Source of the DNA: Phymorhynchus buccinoides
Lineage: Eukaryota; Mollusca; Gastropoda; Neogastropoda; Raphitomidae
Reading direction: 5' to 3'
NCBI GenBank assembly: GCA_017654935.2
Contig: CM065710.1
Span: 11,382,773 to 11,446,772, forward strand
DNA length: 64,000 nt
Positions within the stretch are counted from its first letter, which is position 1. Each line of letters starts with the position of its first letter. Made by a program: the position numbers and the translations under genes. Positions 22,301 through 29,024 of the stretch are shown here, piece after piece. A model generated the notes under the pieces. That model was given only the letters and a program-made list of their open reading frames with translations, made no database searches and was not told the origin of the DNA.

Positions 22301-25300
22301 CTGTCTGTCTGTCTCTCTCTCTCTCTCTGTCTGTCTGTCTCCCCCCAAATCGTCCGACAGGGCTATGCCCTAACTGGGTCCCTGCCTTTCAGTTTTTGTT
22401 CATTTTGGGGAGTTTCACCCATGATACTGTATTATGTATTAGGTACTTTATAGTCACAGAGGCGTCTCTGTGAAATTCGGGTTGCTCCCACCTGGAGAGC
22501 GTGTCGCAGTCAGAGGCGCGCCACCCTTTTTTTTTTTCTTTTTTTTTTTGCATGTGATTTTTGTGTGATTGATGAGGAAGGAAAGGGGGGTGGGGGGTAA
22601 ATTTGGACCAAATGACAACTTTTTCGTTGCCACTGGGTTTAACGTATGCTAAGTGCATGGGCACACAGGACCTCGGTTTATCGTCTAATCCGAAAGACTC
22701 CACGTTCAGACCGTAAGGCCTAGTGGAAAGTGAGAGGAAAAATCCCCTGTACTCAGGTTCAAACTCGGGTTTACTTAACCTGAAGCGAACGTGCTACCAC
22801 TGTGCCACTCTACACTGTATGTTGTTGTTCTGTAACGTGTGCAAATGTGTTTTCAGAACGCACAAGATCTGCCTCTACTCCACTCACGATTCCACCACCA
22901 TCGCTCTTCTTGAGGCGCTGGGCCTGTTTGACGGGAAGTGGCCTCCCTTTGCCGCCGACCTTCGCTTAGAGCTCTACCGTGACGACAAGGGAGAGCACTG
23001 GGTGCGCACTCTCTACCTTGGGGAGGTAAGACTGTCGTTTTGTTAACGTTTTTTTACGTGTTTTTGTTCTCAGTGTCCAGTTTAATTGACAGGAAACTCT
23101 GAGCGATTCCTTTAGGGACTTCTTCTTCTTCTTCTTCTTCGATCGCTCAGTTTCCTGTCAATTATGAGCGCAGATGCGTCATGCTGCCGTTATGCACCTA
23201 ACTAAGAAACAGTTAGGCCCAGCAAGTCCGACTTCGGCTGGAGGAAATGTTTTTGAAAGTGTTTCTAGAAAAATGGCAGGAGAGTGGACCGGGTAAGGCA
23301 GAAAGATAGTAGATGACAGTAAGCAAAGGGAAAAGGCAGAGTCAAAGAGAGCGACAGATTAGAGGAAGTTACAAGCACAGAACTTCCAGAAGGTGGGGGA
23401 ACTATTTATACCAAAGACCCCCCGGTATCCCCACGGGGGAAGATAGCTGTCAATTTGATGCATTTGCTTCAAGGGAAGTACATCTGTATGCACACCATAC
23501 CTTGATCGCTTCTAAACTCGCTTCCCTCCCTTAGACCACAATTTTGCTTCTGACTTTGCTTTTGTAGTGGTTCGTTGTGGGGGAACGAATCGGTGTAGAG
23601 TTTTTCTATATAAAGTCTATATATAAAAAAAGTCTGAGCTACCACTTCCCTATGTCTAAACCTGAAGTAAAAACCCGTAATCTTCTTTCATTTCTCCTTT
23701 TGTTTGTTTTGTTTTGTTTGTGTGCATGGCTGGAGTGATTTGTGACGTTTTTTTAATAATTCAAAATCGTTGCGATGCAAATGAGTTAAGTTTAGTGTGT
23801 TGTCTTCATTCACCTTGTCAAAGTCTTTTTAAAGACGAAAATTTGGTTTTATTCACCGCATATATTAATCTTTATGAGCTTGTGTGAGTTACTGTTTTGT
23901 TACTGTTACTGTTTTCGTAAACATTATCATCAACATAGTACAAATACTTATGTCTTTCCAGTATTCCGCATGCATAAGTGCGTGTGTGCGTGCATGTTGA
24001 GTGAATGTGTGCGCGTTTGCTTGTATATGTGTGTGTGATTTAATTGTGTAAGATTTCCGTGTGTAACAGGAGAAGACGGTGCGGGGATGCAGTGGACCGG
24101 TGTGTCGATTCTCCCAGTTCCAGGCTGGCCTAAAGCCCTACGTCATCGCCCGGGGCGCAGAGTACGACAGGATATGTGCCTCGCAGATCTTGGAACAGAT
24201 TGCGGCATGTGAGTGCACAGAAGTTTTACTACTTCTTCTTCTTCTTCTTGTTCTGCGTTCCATGGCCATAATGGGTAAGGTACGTAGTTGTCCATTTTTC
24301 AGTTTTCACTGGTCTCCCCGCTACGTACAGCCGACACATTCCGATTTCGGAGGAGCTCGAAGGAGAAACATTATTTGGAAGATTTTTTTTTTAAAAGGCA
24401 AGAGAATGGGGCCAATAAGTCAGAAAGATAGCCGATAATAGAAAGCAAAGGGAAAAGGCAGAGTCAAAGAGAGAGGCAGATTAGAGGAAGTCACAAGCAC
24501 AGAACTTCCAGAAGGTGGGGGAACTATTTTTACGAAAGACCCCCCCCCCCGGTATCCCCACTGGGAGATTCTTCTTCTTCGATCGCTCAGACAGTTTCCT
24601 GTCAATTATGAGCGCATATGCGCACGAAAAGAGTATCGCCTTGTAGTCTGTAACATACGGTACTCTTTTCAGGTTGAAGCGGTTTGACGCTTATGGCATA
24701 AATGGATATTCGATATGAAATGTCAGCAATGTCTTACGAAGCAACAAAACATCTTAGACATGTTTCTACAAATTGCACTTGATCAGAGCTGATTCTAGAG
24801 TGCGGGATTGGTACAATCCCCCGAAAATCTGTTCCTTCCCGCGATAATCGAGTCTTAATGCGGGCGAACTCCCGCACATTTGCAGAACTGCCCACTATTT
24901 TCACCGATCGCTGCGGGCATGGCGTTCGTCGTCTGCAAAACCTGTTGTCTAGGCTACACAAACTGATCAACCAATCAATCGCGTTCATCTCATTCATCTT
25001 GAGTACCGACGAGAACTTGCGAGAGTTTAAGCCGCCATATTGGATTTCTTCCAAAATGAAGCGCGTAGCCACGCTCCTTGATTTTGACTTTCGCGGAGGC
25101 AAAGTGAAAAAAAAGCAGTCGGTGCCACATGATGAGTCAGAGTGTGGAGAAGAGCTTGAAGAAACGGCGACTACATCCAAAAACTCGGAGAAGCAGCCCG
25201 ATAACAGCGCCAGTGCAAGGGAACACCGGTTCCAAGACAACTGGCTGAATAAGTGGTGTGGACCTGCCACCAATCCTCCCTTTTTTCATTCTTAGGGGGG

Positions 25301-28185
25301 GACCTGCCCCCCTTTCTTCAATCATAGGGGGGGGAATGCCCCCCCTTTTTCAAAATCCTAGAATCAGCTCTGTTGATGTACAAAGAGTGGTCCGTTCTTC
25401 TTCTTCGATCGCTCAGACAGTTTCCTGTCAATTATGAGCGCAGATGCGTTGTGCTGCCGTTATGCGCCTAACTAAGAAACAGTTAGGGCCCAGCAAGTCC
25501 GACAAAGGAAATTGAGGAAATCTTTTTGAAAAATGTTACTTTAAAAAAGGCAGGAGAATGGACCAGTAAGGCAGAAAGATAGTAAGACGACAGTAAGCAA
25601 AGGGAAAAGGCAGAGTCAAAGAGAGTGACAGATTAGAGGAAGCTACAAGCACAACACTTCCAGTAGGTGGGGGAACTATTTATACAAAAGACTCCCCCGG
25701 TATCCCCACGGGGGTGGGGTGGGGGGGGTGTTTACTGTACTGATGTTTTTGATGAAAGCAAGTGGGGCAGTGGGTGGATGCCTCGTGCCTCCATACAGGG
25801 AGCTGGACGACCCCTCCACGAGTCTCTCCTCTGAGGCATGAAAGAATTCCGCGTTTCGCGGAAAATCCGCGGACATTTTTCAAAACTTCCCTGGACAAAA
25901 AATAATTCCGCGTAAAGGACCGATCTTGCCGTATTCTTATATCTACAAGTCTCTATTTGGCGATTCTCAAACTGGTTAACCGGAAGTCGCTTTAGCTCAC
26001 TCGCTTCAATTGTGCGAAGGAAGGCGAAATGAGTAGCTCCTGCTCAACAAAAGTAGCGATGTTAGCTGAAAATGTGTGTGGAAGGATATTTGTGCCGACC
26101 AAATTTTCTGACCCCCTCCTTGCTGAATAAAACTTATGACGTGAGGTAGGTGAAAAGGTGGTTGGAATTGTTGTTCACTCCAACCCCCCCCCCCTGCTGA
26201 ACATTCTGACGTCAGTGAAAATCCGGGTGGAAGGATTTCCTCCTTTTTGATCTTCATCCACTTTCATGCCTACCAGTCCTCATTGGGATATCGGAGGGGT
26301 CTTTCGTAAAAATAGTTCCCCCACCAATGGAGAAGAATGAATGAGACAGACAAAAGAATGATCAGTACAGGCTCTTGGGTCAGTGGGTGGATGTCTCGAG
26401 CCTCCATACAGGGAGCTGGATGACCCCTGCCCCCTCCACGAGTCTCTCCCTGTGGGGATACCGGGGGGGGGGGGGGGGGGGGGTGTCTTTCGTAAAAATA
26501 GTTCCCCCCACCTTCTGGAAGTTCTGTGCTTGTAACTTCCTCTAATCTGCCACTCTCTTTGACTCTGCCTTTTCCCTTTACTTTCTGTCATCTACTTTCT
26601 TTCTGACTTATTGTTGGTTCATTCTCCTGCCTTTTTTTTTCTCTCAAAAGCAATCTTCCAAATAACGTTTCTCCTTTGAGCTCCTCCGAAATCGGAATGT
26701 GTCGGCTGTACGCTAGCGGGGAGACCAGTGAAAACTGAAAACCGGACACATCATGCGTACCTTACCCATTATGGCTGTATGGCCTGGGAATGCAGAAGAA
26801 GATGGAAGCAAGAGAGTGGGGATGGAGGAGGAATGTGTAGCAATACCTACATCCCCCCCCCGCCCCCCCCCCCCCCCCAACAAATGAAAGTTATCTGTTG
26901 TCTGAAAAAGCAGTCTGTTCATTAAGCTTTATTTATATACAGACAAACCTCTATTTTAAGACTTCCAAAATGTCCGGAAAAATCGGTCGTAAATTGGAGG
27001 GGTCGTATGACGTAGGTTTTCACTGGCAGCCGTAGAAAGAAAAAGTTCAGCACAGTTCATACTCTCTTCTTCATGCACACATACAATGACATATTAAAAC
27101 TGGATTTGGGTCTTTCCAACTCCATAGGATTGTGCAATCGATGTATTACAGTTTCACTTTGCCGACTTCTGTTAATCACCTCCACTCTCGTCCAAAGTCA
27201 GTGGTTTTCTTTTTCAAAGTCAGTGGTTTACATGCTTTTCCTACGCTTTCCGCCATCTTTTCTACAACAAGGGAAGCGACTCCGCTTTCAGGCCCTTGAC
27301 CGTGGTTGTTTCCCTTTGCTCGATGTCTATGCAGACGACAACAACGGTTGTAAAAACCAACAAAATGACGGTTGTACGTCGCGTTTTAGAGGAAGTCGTT
27401 TAAGAGAGGTCGTTTACGTAGTAAAATGCATCCGTGCCAACAAACCCGGTCTCAAATGAGAGGTGGTCGCTTAACAGAGGGTCGTAAAATATTTGTCTGT
27501 AAAAGTAATAAATGTAGCTATAATCTTTGTAGTTTTTGTTGTTGTGTGGGTTAATGACATGATTTGCTTTTAAATATGTGGTTTGCAAGATCTTTGGAGG
27601 CATGATAGTTTAATTATTGTTTAAAGCTTTGTCTTTTACTTTTGTCTAAGATATCAATTTTCAAGGATTTTGTTAAAATGTGTGAGTGCGCGTGTGTGTT
27701 TGTACAAGTGTATGTTTGTGTAAGTGTGCGTGTGTTTCAGTGAGAATGTGTTTTCTGTGTGTTTGATGAAATGTGTGTGGGTCTGTGTGTTTATGTCTGC
27801 GTGCAAGAACGCATTCACTCGCGTGCATGCACGTACATGCGTGTGTGTCTGGTGTGTGTGTGTGTGAGTGTGCATGTGTGTATGTCTGTGTGCGTTTCAA
27901 TGCTGTTTATAAAGCACTTTGTGCTCGATAAAAAGTGCTATGTTAGCATCCATTTATTATTATTACGGATTTTGTTAATAATAATAAGAAGAAGAATGAA
28001 TAATATTTGTATTTCGCAATATCCTGATAAATACAGCTCAAAGCGAAAGGGGGATTTTAATTCATTTGTGCAGATACAATTACAAATTTGTGTCCGATTT
28101 TGTTTCAGCTCTGCTTCAGCACGACAAAGGGGAAGAAGAAAGTCCTGAAATCAAGCGGACCTCGGAAATCCCTGCCGGAATGTGA
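10717..28185 (+). CDS. ACP6: lysophosphatidic acid phosphatase type 6-like (spliced, 5' incomplete)
   Basis: Histidine acid phosphatase of the ACP6 branch, a mitochondrial/lysosomal-type enzyme that dephosphorylates lysophosphatidic acid to monoacylglycerol in vertebrates. Readable exons are 10,717-10,851; 12,903-13,033; 13,178-13,267; 15,259-15,417; 15,829-15,890; 18,074-18,174; 19,209-19,298; 22,857-23,025; 24,070-24,208; 28,109-28,185. All junctions are GT-AG and their phases agree. Diagnostic sequence includes [29 protein letters not shown], the C-terminal catalytic HD in [13 protein letters not shown], and [13 protein letters not shown] followed by a cysteine-spaced [10 protein letters not shown]. 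The N-terminal RHGxRxP phosphate-binding motif and any signal or targeting peptide are not present in the window upstream of 10,717. Introns are packed with repeats and with extra copies of exon edges. Whether the gene makes a full protein cannot be told without the 5' end. Confidence 0.9.
10923..12614 (+). repeat. array of seven partial copies of ACP6 exon a
   Basis: Copies end at about 10,999, 11,150, 11,292, 11,452, 12,268, 12,440 and 12,614. Each starts near GTGTTGGT (the middle of exon a) and most keep the GTTAGT donor; the copy ending 12,440 has GTTATT and the last has lost the donor. (CAT)n/(ATC)n microsatellites separate them. Two subtypes exist: SDYETHY (copies 2, 3, 6) and SVSDYERHY (copies 4, 5, 7). 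Copies 2, 4, 5 and 7 have open frames of phase 0-0 and CAG before GTG in 4, 5 and 7. Copy 3 has an in-frame TGA and copy 6 an insertion. Confidence 0.88.
11483..12090. mobile_element. fold-back MITE inside the ACP6 exon array
   Basis: The ends TCTGTTTCCGG and CCGGAAACAGA are inverted. The inner arms 11,728-11,815 and 11,882-11,969 are nearly perfect inverted repeats starting GCAGTCAAAATCGTCGCTCG. It separates exon copies 5 and 6. There is no transposase gene. Confidence 0.78.
12630..12705. repeat. short dispersed repeat (CTCCAGGTGGGAGCAACCC)
   Basis: A 75-bp segment with CTCTCCAGGTGGGAGCAACC and a GAGGCGCCTCTGTGACTATA arm is also present, diverged, at 22,449-22,510 (inverted) and 41,227-41,292. 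In the other two places it lies close to a tRNA-derived SINE, so it may be a SINE module. Confidence 0.6.
12903..13033 (+). CDS. ACP6: ACP6 exon b
   Basis: Preceded by GTGTGTGTCCAG and followed by GTGAGTA. It encodes [20 protein letters not shown], then [23 protein letters not shown], matching the [20 protein letters not shown] region of vertebrate ACP6. Ends in phase 2. Confidence 0.92.
13178..13267 (+). CDS. ACP6: ACP6 exon c
   Basis: Acceptor GGCTTACAG, donor GTGAGAC. Encodes [18 protein letters not shown] then [12 protein letters not shown]. The RSTNIxR motif is conserved in histidine acid phosphatases and lines the active site. Starts in phase 2 and ends in phase 1. Confidence 0.92.
13329..13881. 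mobile_element. fold-back MITE in ACP6 intron
   Basis: TTAAAGGTGGACCCTGACGG at the left and its inverse, ending CAGGATACCCCTTTAA, at the right. The arms extend about 135 bp (GGTTTCCTAGAAATCAAAC against GTTTGATTTCTAGGAAACC). Flanking TTAA sequences are compatible with a TTAA target. Confidence 0.78.
14020..14190 (+). mobile_element. dispersed repeat R3, inverted copy
   Basis: Runs TTGTCTTACCTTGGCTTAAA to CAGACTCCAACTTCGGAGGA. Same family as 4,120-4,290 in the other orientation. Confidence 0.65.
14195..14665. repeat. minisatellite, about 44-bp unit
   Basis: About ten units built from GAGTTATTGTTCTTTGCG and TTTTCTAGAGTTTCTCCA. Units alternate between TTTCTAGAG and TTTCACTAGAG types. Confidence 0.85.
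14670..14935 (+). mobile_element. SINE-A2 copy
   Basis: Shared SINE-A 5' half (GTAACTTCCTCTAAGTC, TTTGACTCTGCCTTTTCCC) followed by the A2 module GGCGCATAACGGCAGCATGA and CTGTCTGAGTGATCGATGG. Its head is cut off by the 44-bp minisatellite. Confidence 0.7.
14996..15213. mobile_element. CAGGGCTCCC MITE
   Basis: The element begins CAGGGCTCCCAATCG and ends GTGAGCCCTG, and is flanked by ACGAT on both sides. 218 bp, no gene. A related copy at 19,467-19,678 is nested in another MITE and a fragment lies at 63,078-63,150. Confidence 0.82.
15259..15417 (+). CDS. ACP6: ACP6 exon d
   Basis: Acceptor TTTTTTTTCTACAG, donor GTGAGC. Encodes [20 protein letters not shown], then [20 protein letters not shown] and [13 protein letters not shown]. 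Matches the DEADSEVLYPNYQSC segment of vertebrate ACP6. Phase 1 at both ends. Confidence 0.92.
15506..15590 (+). pseudogene. partial second copy of ACP6 exon d
   Basis: After a (TG)n tract the sequence encodes [20 protein letters not shown] and DRMKIAK, a close copy of the 3' two thirds of exon d only 90 bp downstream of it. It starts inside the exon, so it has no exon d acceptor. Its end reads AAAGTAACA in place of the exon d donor. Confidence 0.85.
15640..15700. repeat. C homopolymer tract
   Basis: About 45 C bases with few interruptions, in the intron between exons d and e. Just after it (15,726-15,790) lies a LINE 3' end signature CAGCGCTGTATAAGGTAC. Confidence 0.8.
15829..15890 (+). CDS. 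ACP6: ACP6 exon e
   Basis: Acceptor TTTATGTGCAG, donor GTTGGA. Encodes [21 protein letters not shown], corresponding to the SSDKVDFFILLDNVAAE region. Starts in phase 1 and ends in phase 0. Confidence 0.9.
15930..16490. mobile_element. CAGACAAACC MITE, copy 1
   Basis: 561 bp from CAGACAAACCTCTATTTTA to TAGGGGTTTGTCTG between two TA dinucleotides. The same element occurs at 26,940-27,499 and, inverted, at 55,688-56,251. The copies carry the same open frame fragments, but these do not look like a transposase. Confidence 0.88.
16574..16905 (-). mobile_element. SINE-A2 copy
   Basis: On the - strand: head CCGGGATG...TCTTTTGTACAAATAG, shared middle, then A2 tail GACAGGAAACTGTCTGAGCG and GAAGAAG. 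Nearly complete. Confidence 0.75.
16975..17090. mobile_element. fragment of TACCGTATTTT MITE family
   Basis: TATAAGGCGCACCCCAAAAA and a following AT-rich stretch match the element at 31,964-32,136, without clear termini. Confidence 0.5.
17092..17465. mobile_element. head-to-head pair of R3 repeats
   Basis: A - strand oriented copy (17,092-17,265) is followed at 17,278 by a + strand oriented copy, so the two CCACGTGGCGGGGTAAT-type blocks form an imperfect inverted repeat. Confidence 0.7.
17478..18062. mobile_element. TACCATATTTTTCGGA MITE, long version
   Basis: The ends TACCATATTTTTCGGATC and GTCCGATAATTACGGTA are inverted repeats with TA at the tips, enclosing 585 bp. Related to the short 173-bp element at 31,964-32,136. 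It stops 9 bp before the acceptor of ACP6 exon f, so the MITE supplies part of that intron's 3' end. Confidence 0.75.
18074..18174 (+). CDS. ACP6: ACP6 exon f
   Basis: Acceptor TTTGTTTTCAG, donor GTGAGT. Encodes [20 protein letters not shown] then [13 protein letters not shown]. Starts in phase 0, ends in phase 2. Corresponds to the [20 protein letters not shown] region of ACP6. Confidence 0.9.
18180..18610. repeat. (CTGT)n/(CT)n microsatellite
   Basis: About 430 bp of CTGT and CTCT tetranucleotides starting 5 bp after the exon f donor. Open frames on both strands are produced by the repeat. Confidence 0.95.
18680..18797 (-). mobile_element. SINE-A1 3' half
   Basis: Only the A1 module and its GAAGAAG tail are present, from GAATGTGTCGGCTGTACGC to CGCAGAAGAAG on the - strand. 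Confidence 0.7.
18836..19195. repeat. minisatellite, about 32-bp unit
   Basis: Units of the form GTCCGGGTGGGAACAGACC plus TAGGATGGGAAAA repeat about eleven times and degenerate toward the 3' end, stopping just upstream of the exon g acceptor. Confidence 0.9.
19209..19298 (+). CDS. ACP6: ACP6 exon g
   Basis: Acceptor TGTGTTTCAG, donor GTAAGT. Encodes [20 protein letters not shown] then [10 protein letters not shown]. It matches the LQMAVGPFLHILESNLL region. Phase 2 at both ends. Confidence 0.92.
19407..19841. mobile_element. CAGACCTG MITE interrupted by CAGGGCTCCC MITE
   Basis: The outer element runs CAGACCTGTTTAC to GTAAACAGGTCTG and is flanked by TGTGTG on both sides (6-bp target duplication). 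It is split by the insertion at 19,467-19,678. Confidence 0.85.
19467..19678. mobile_element. nested CAGGGCTCCC MITE
   Basis: 212 bp from CAGGGCTCCCAGGG to TGGGAGCCCTG, flanked by ACTACT on both sides. The uninterrupted MITE at 35,493-35,714 supplies the empty site CTCTACTACTCTTC in inverse orientation. Confidence 0.87.
20039..20299. repeat. two-copy dispersed repeat P (copy 2)
   Basis: Nearly identical to 5,011-5,273, with the same - strand [11 protein letters not shown] peptide. Confidence 0.65.
20300..20695 (+). repeat. three-copy intron repeat Q (copy 1)
   Basis: TTTTACCAGAAACTGAACTTC, GGGGCGTTTTGAACTTGG, CTCTCGGGGAATCTTG and a (CTGT)n tract recur in order at 22,055-22,440 and 29,025-29,345. 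Copy 2 is part of the intron sequence that leads to exon h, so copy 1 plus the following 57-bp array looks like a duplicated version of that intron end. Confidence 0.7.
20701..21355 (+). repeat. 57-bp tandem array made of an ACP6 splice acceptor and exon start
   Basis: Twelve units begin at 20,701 and every 57 bp to 21,328. Each reads TTCTGTAACGTGTGCGAATG, TGTTACAG, AACGCACAGCAATCTGCCTC, TGCAC. This is the exon h boundary (TTCTGTAACGTGTGCAAATG, TGTTTTCAG, AACGCACAAGATCTGCCTC, TAC) 1.5 kb downstream. Each unit keeps an AG acceptor. Joined in the phase of exon g, a unit would shift frame and meet TAA after eleven codons. Open frames of 205 and 384 codons on + and 228 on - arise because 57 is a multiple of three. 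Confidence 0.93.
21355..22045 (+). mobile_element. L2/CR1-like LINE 3' end
   Basis: The + strand reads [20 protein letters not shown] then [12 protein letters not shown], the C-terminal tail that follows the reverse transcriptase domain in L2/CR1-clade elements, then a 3' UTR ending CAGCGCCGTATAAATACTCC. A related copy is at 45,930-46,470 on the - strand. It is interrupted by a TTAA MITE at 21,633-21,874 and has no RT domain. Confidence 0.8.
21633..21874. mobile_element. TTAA MITE inside the LINE fragment
   Basis: 242 bp from TTAACCCTTTCAACGCC to GATGAAAGGGTTAA. The related LINE copy near 46,090 lacks it. Confidence 0.85.
22055..22440 (+). repeat. three-copy intron repeat Q (copy 2)
   Basis: See 20,300-20,695. 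Copy 2 contains the same TTTTACCAGAAACTG...GGGGCGTTTTGAACTTGG order and a (CTGT)n block. Confidence 0.7.
22449..22825 (-). mobile_element. tRNA-derived SINE with conserved central domain
   Basis: Read on the - strand it begins GTGGCACAGTGGTAGCACG with a box B-like GTTTGAACCTG-type stretch. It continues into GATTAGACGATAAACCGAGG and GTGCCCATGCACTTAGCATA, the central domain found in many invertebrate SINEs. The TTAGACGATAAACCGAGGTC core is the strongest mark. I cannot name the family with certainty; Nin-like or a related domain is possible. Confidence 0.7.
22857..23025 (+). CDS. ACP6: ACP6 exon h (catalytic HD)
   Basis: Acceptor AATGTGTTTTCAG, donor GTAAGA. Encodes [40 protein letters not shown] and [20 protein letters not shown] supplies the C-terminal histidine and the proton-donor aspartate of the histidine acid phosphatase active site. 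Its acceptor and first 25 bases are the source of the 57-bp array at 20,701-21,355. Starts in phase 2 and ends in phase 0. Confidence 0.95.
23135..23440 (-). mobile_element. SINE-A2 copy
   Basis: Complete order on the - strand: GGGGATACCGGGGGGTC head, common body, A2 tail with GACAGGAAACTGAGCGATCG and (GAA)n. Confidence 0.78.
23441..23900. repeat. two-copy dispersed repeat S (copy 1, empty site)
   Basis: About 450 bp match 37,384-37,870 (GCTGTCAATTTGATGC through ATTCAAAATCGTTG). At 23,615-23,630 the sequence GTCTATATATAAAA is uninterrupted, whereas the other copy has a Tigger-like MITE there. Confidence 0.8.
24070..24208 (+). CDS. ACP6: ACP6 exon i
   Basis: Acceptor CGTGTGTAACAG, donor GTGAGT. 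Encodes [40 protein letters not shown] and LEQIAA. The two cysteines in RGCSGPVC match RGCPDGLC of vertebrate ACP6. Starts in phase 0 and ends in phase 1. Confidence 0.93.
24235..24567 (-). mobile_element. SINE-A1 copy
   Basis: On the - strand: GGGGATACCGGGGG head to GAACAAGAAGAAG tail. A short A2 tail piece (24,575-24,612) follows directly. Confidence 0.75.
24784..25372 (+). mobile_element. hAT-like element with transposase N-terminus remnant, copy 1
   Basis: 589 bp from CAGAGCTGATTCTAG to CTAGAATCAGCTCTG, flanked by TTGAT on each side. The + strand at 25,056-25,270 reads [20 protein letters not shown] and later [16 protein letters not shown] lysine-rich start followed by a FQxxWLxKxPW-like motif is typical of the N-terminal region of ZNF862/hAT-type transposases. 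No dimerisation or catalytic domain follows. Confidence 0.75.
25395..25715 (-). mobile_element. SINE-A2 copy
   Basis: On the - strand from GGGGATACCGGGGGAGTC to GAAGAAGAACGG, with the A2 module. Confidence 0.75.
25755..25836 (+). mobile_element. SINE-A 5' head fragment
   Basis: CAGTGGGTGGATGCCTCGTG and GAGCTGGACGACCCCTCC, the extreme 5' part of SINE-A also seen at 26,380-26,455, 30,108-30,185 and 50,945-51,025. Confidence 0.65.
25836..26273. mobile_element. CAGGCATGAAAG MITE, inverted copy
   Basis: From AGGCATGAAAGAATTCCGCG to CACTTTCATGCCT. It is the reverse of 2,101-2,681, shorter by internal deletion. Confidence 0.7.
26290..26800 (+). mobile_element. SINE-A1 copy with duplicated 5' head
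   Basis: GATATCGGAGGGGTCTTTCG, then the GTGGGTGGATGTCTCGAGCC head, a second GGGGATACCGGGGGG, a G-run, and a full A1 body ending GGAATGCAGAAGAAG. The repeated GTCTTTCGTAAAAATAGTTC block implies one copy joined to or inserted in another. Confidence 0.7.
26940..27499. mobile_element. CAGACAAACC MITE, copy 2
   Basis: 560 bp, TA on both sides. Same element as 15,930-16,490. Confidence 0.88.
27500..28100 (+). mobile_element. LINE 3' UTR-like region in the last ACP6 intron
   Basis: A GT-rich stretch (27,680-27,895) is followed by TATAAAGCACTTTGTGCTCG and an (ATT)n tail at 27,955, the usual end of L2/CR1-type elements in this window. No reading frame is retained. Confidence 0.5.
28109..28185 (+). 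CDS. ACP6: ACP6 terminal exon and stop
   Basis: Acceptor GATTTTGTTTCAG. In the phase set by exon i it encodes [20 protein letters not shown] then IPAGM and a TGA at 28,183-28,185. Vertebrate ACP6 also ends soon after the cysteine-rich segment in a short acidic tail. The stop codon lies inside a tandem repeat (28,175-28,480). Confidence 0.82.
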
Positions 28186-28480
28186 TGTCATCACTCCCAT
28201 AGCGCACCCCTCTAGCATAATAGACCCTTCCATTCTCCTTCCTATGCAACCTGCCTTCCCTCGCTGTGAACCGTTCCATTTGGAGATGTCCTGCCGGCAT
28301 GTGATGTCATCGAGTATTGTGGACTCTTTGCAGCATAATAGACTTTTCCATTCTCCTTCCTATGCAACCTGCCCCCCCTCGCTATGAACTGTTCCATTCG
28401 GAGATGTCCTGTCGGCATGTGATGTCATTGAGTATTGTGGACTCTTTCCAGCAAAATAGACTCTTCTTAATGAGCTTATC
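28175..28480 (+). repeat. 118-bp array spanning the ACP6 stop codon and 3' UTR
   Basis: GCCGGAATGTGATGTCATC recurs at 28,175, 28,294 and 28,412 with following CATAATAGAC and CCTATGCAACCTGCC blocks. The first unit contains the end of the coding sequence and stop. The third unit is cut by a SINE and resumes at 28,796 (CCCCTCGTTATGAACTGTTC). Confidence 0.85.
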
Positions 28481-28481
28481 T

Positions 28482-28782
28482 TGCCCGGGGGATCTTTTGT
28501 ACAAATAGTTCCCCCACCTTCTGGAAGTTCTGTGCTTGTAACTTCCTCCAATTCTGTCATTCTCTTTGACTCTTGCCTTTTCCCTTTGCTTACTGTCATC
28601 TGCTATCTTTCTATCTCACTGGTCCATTCTCCTGCCTTTTTTCTATAAATTCTTACAAAGATTTCTTCAGCCGAAGTCGGACATGCTGGGCCTGACTATT
28701 TCTTAGTTAGGCGCATAACGGCAGCATGACGCATCTACGCTCATATGACAGGAAACTGTCTGAGCGAACGAAGAAGAAGAAG
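28482..28782 (+). mobile_element. SINE-A2 with exact target duplication
   Basis: The 13-bp sequence AATGAGCTTATCT stands at 28,469-28,481 and again at 28,783-28,795. Between them is a 301-bp SINE-A2 starting TGCCCGGGGGATCTTTTG and ending in GAAGAAGAAG. This fixes the ends of the family and proves retroposition. Confidence 0.9.
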
Positions 28783-29024
28783 AATGAGCTTATCTCCCCT
28801 CGTTATGAACTGTTCCATTTGATTATTGGGATTCTTACACACACACACACACACACCCCAAGTATCTTTTTTCTGTCTCATCTACCAGGCTATCCAGCGG
28901 TGTTATTCCTACTCCACATATTGCTCGTCCCAACTCGCAGCCACACCCTGGCTTGTCAGGTCAAAAAACCCAGAAACCAACAGTCGTGTTAGGCCAATAA
29001 TTTGGCTGTCAAGAGGCAACCACA

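Noticed and set aside
28889..28961. Extra exon after a CTCATCTACCAG acceptor with GTCAAA donor
   Set aside because: The short frame (AIQRCYSYSTYCSSQLAATP) matches nothing I know, lies after the ACP6 stop codon, and the donor is weak.
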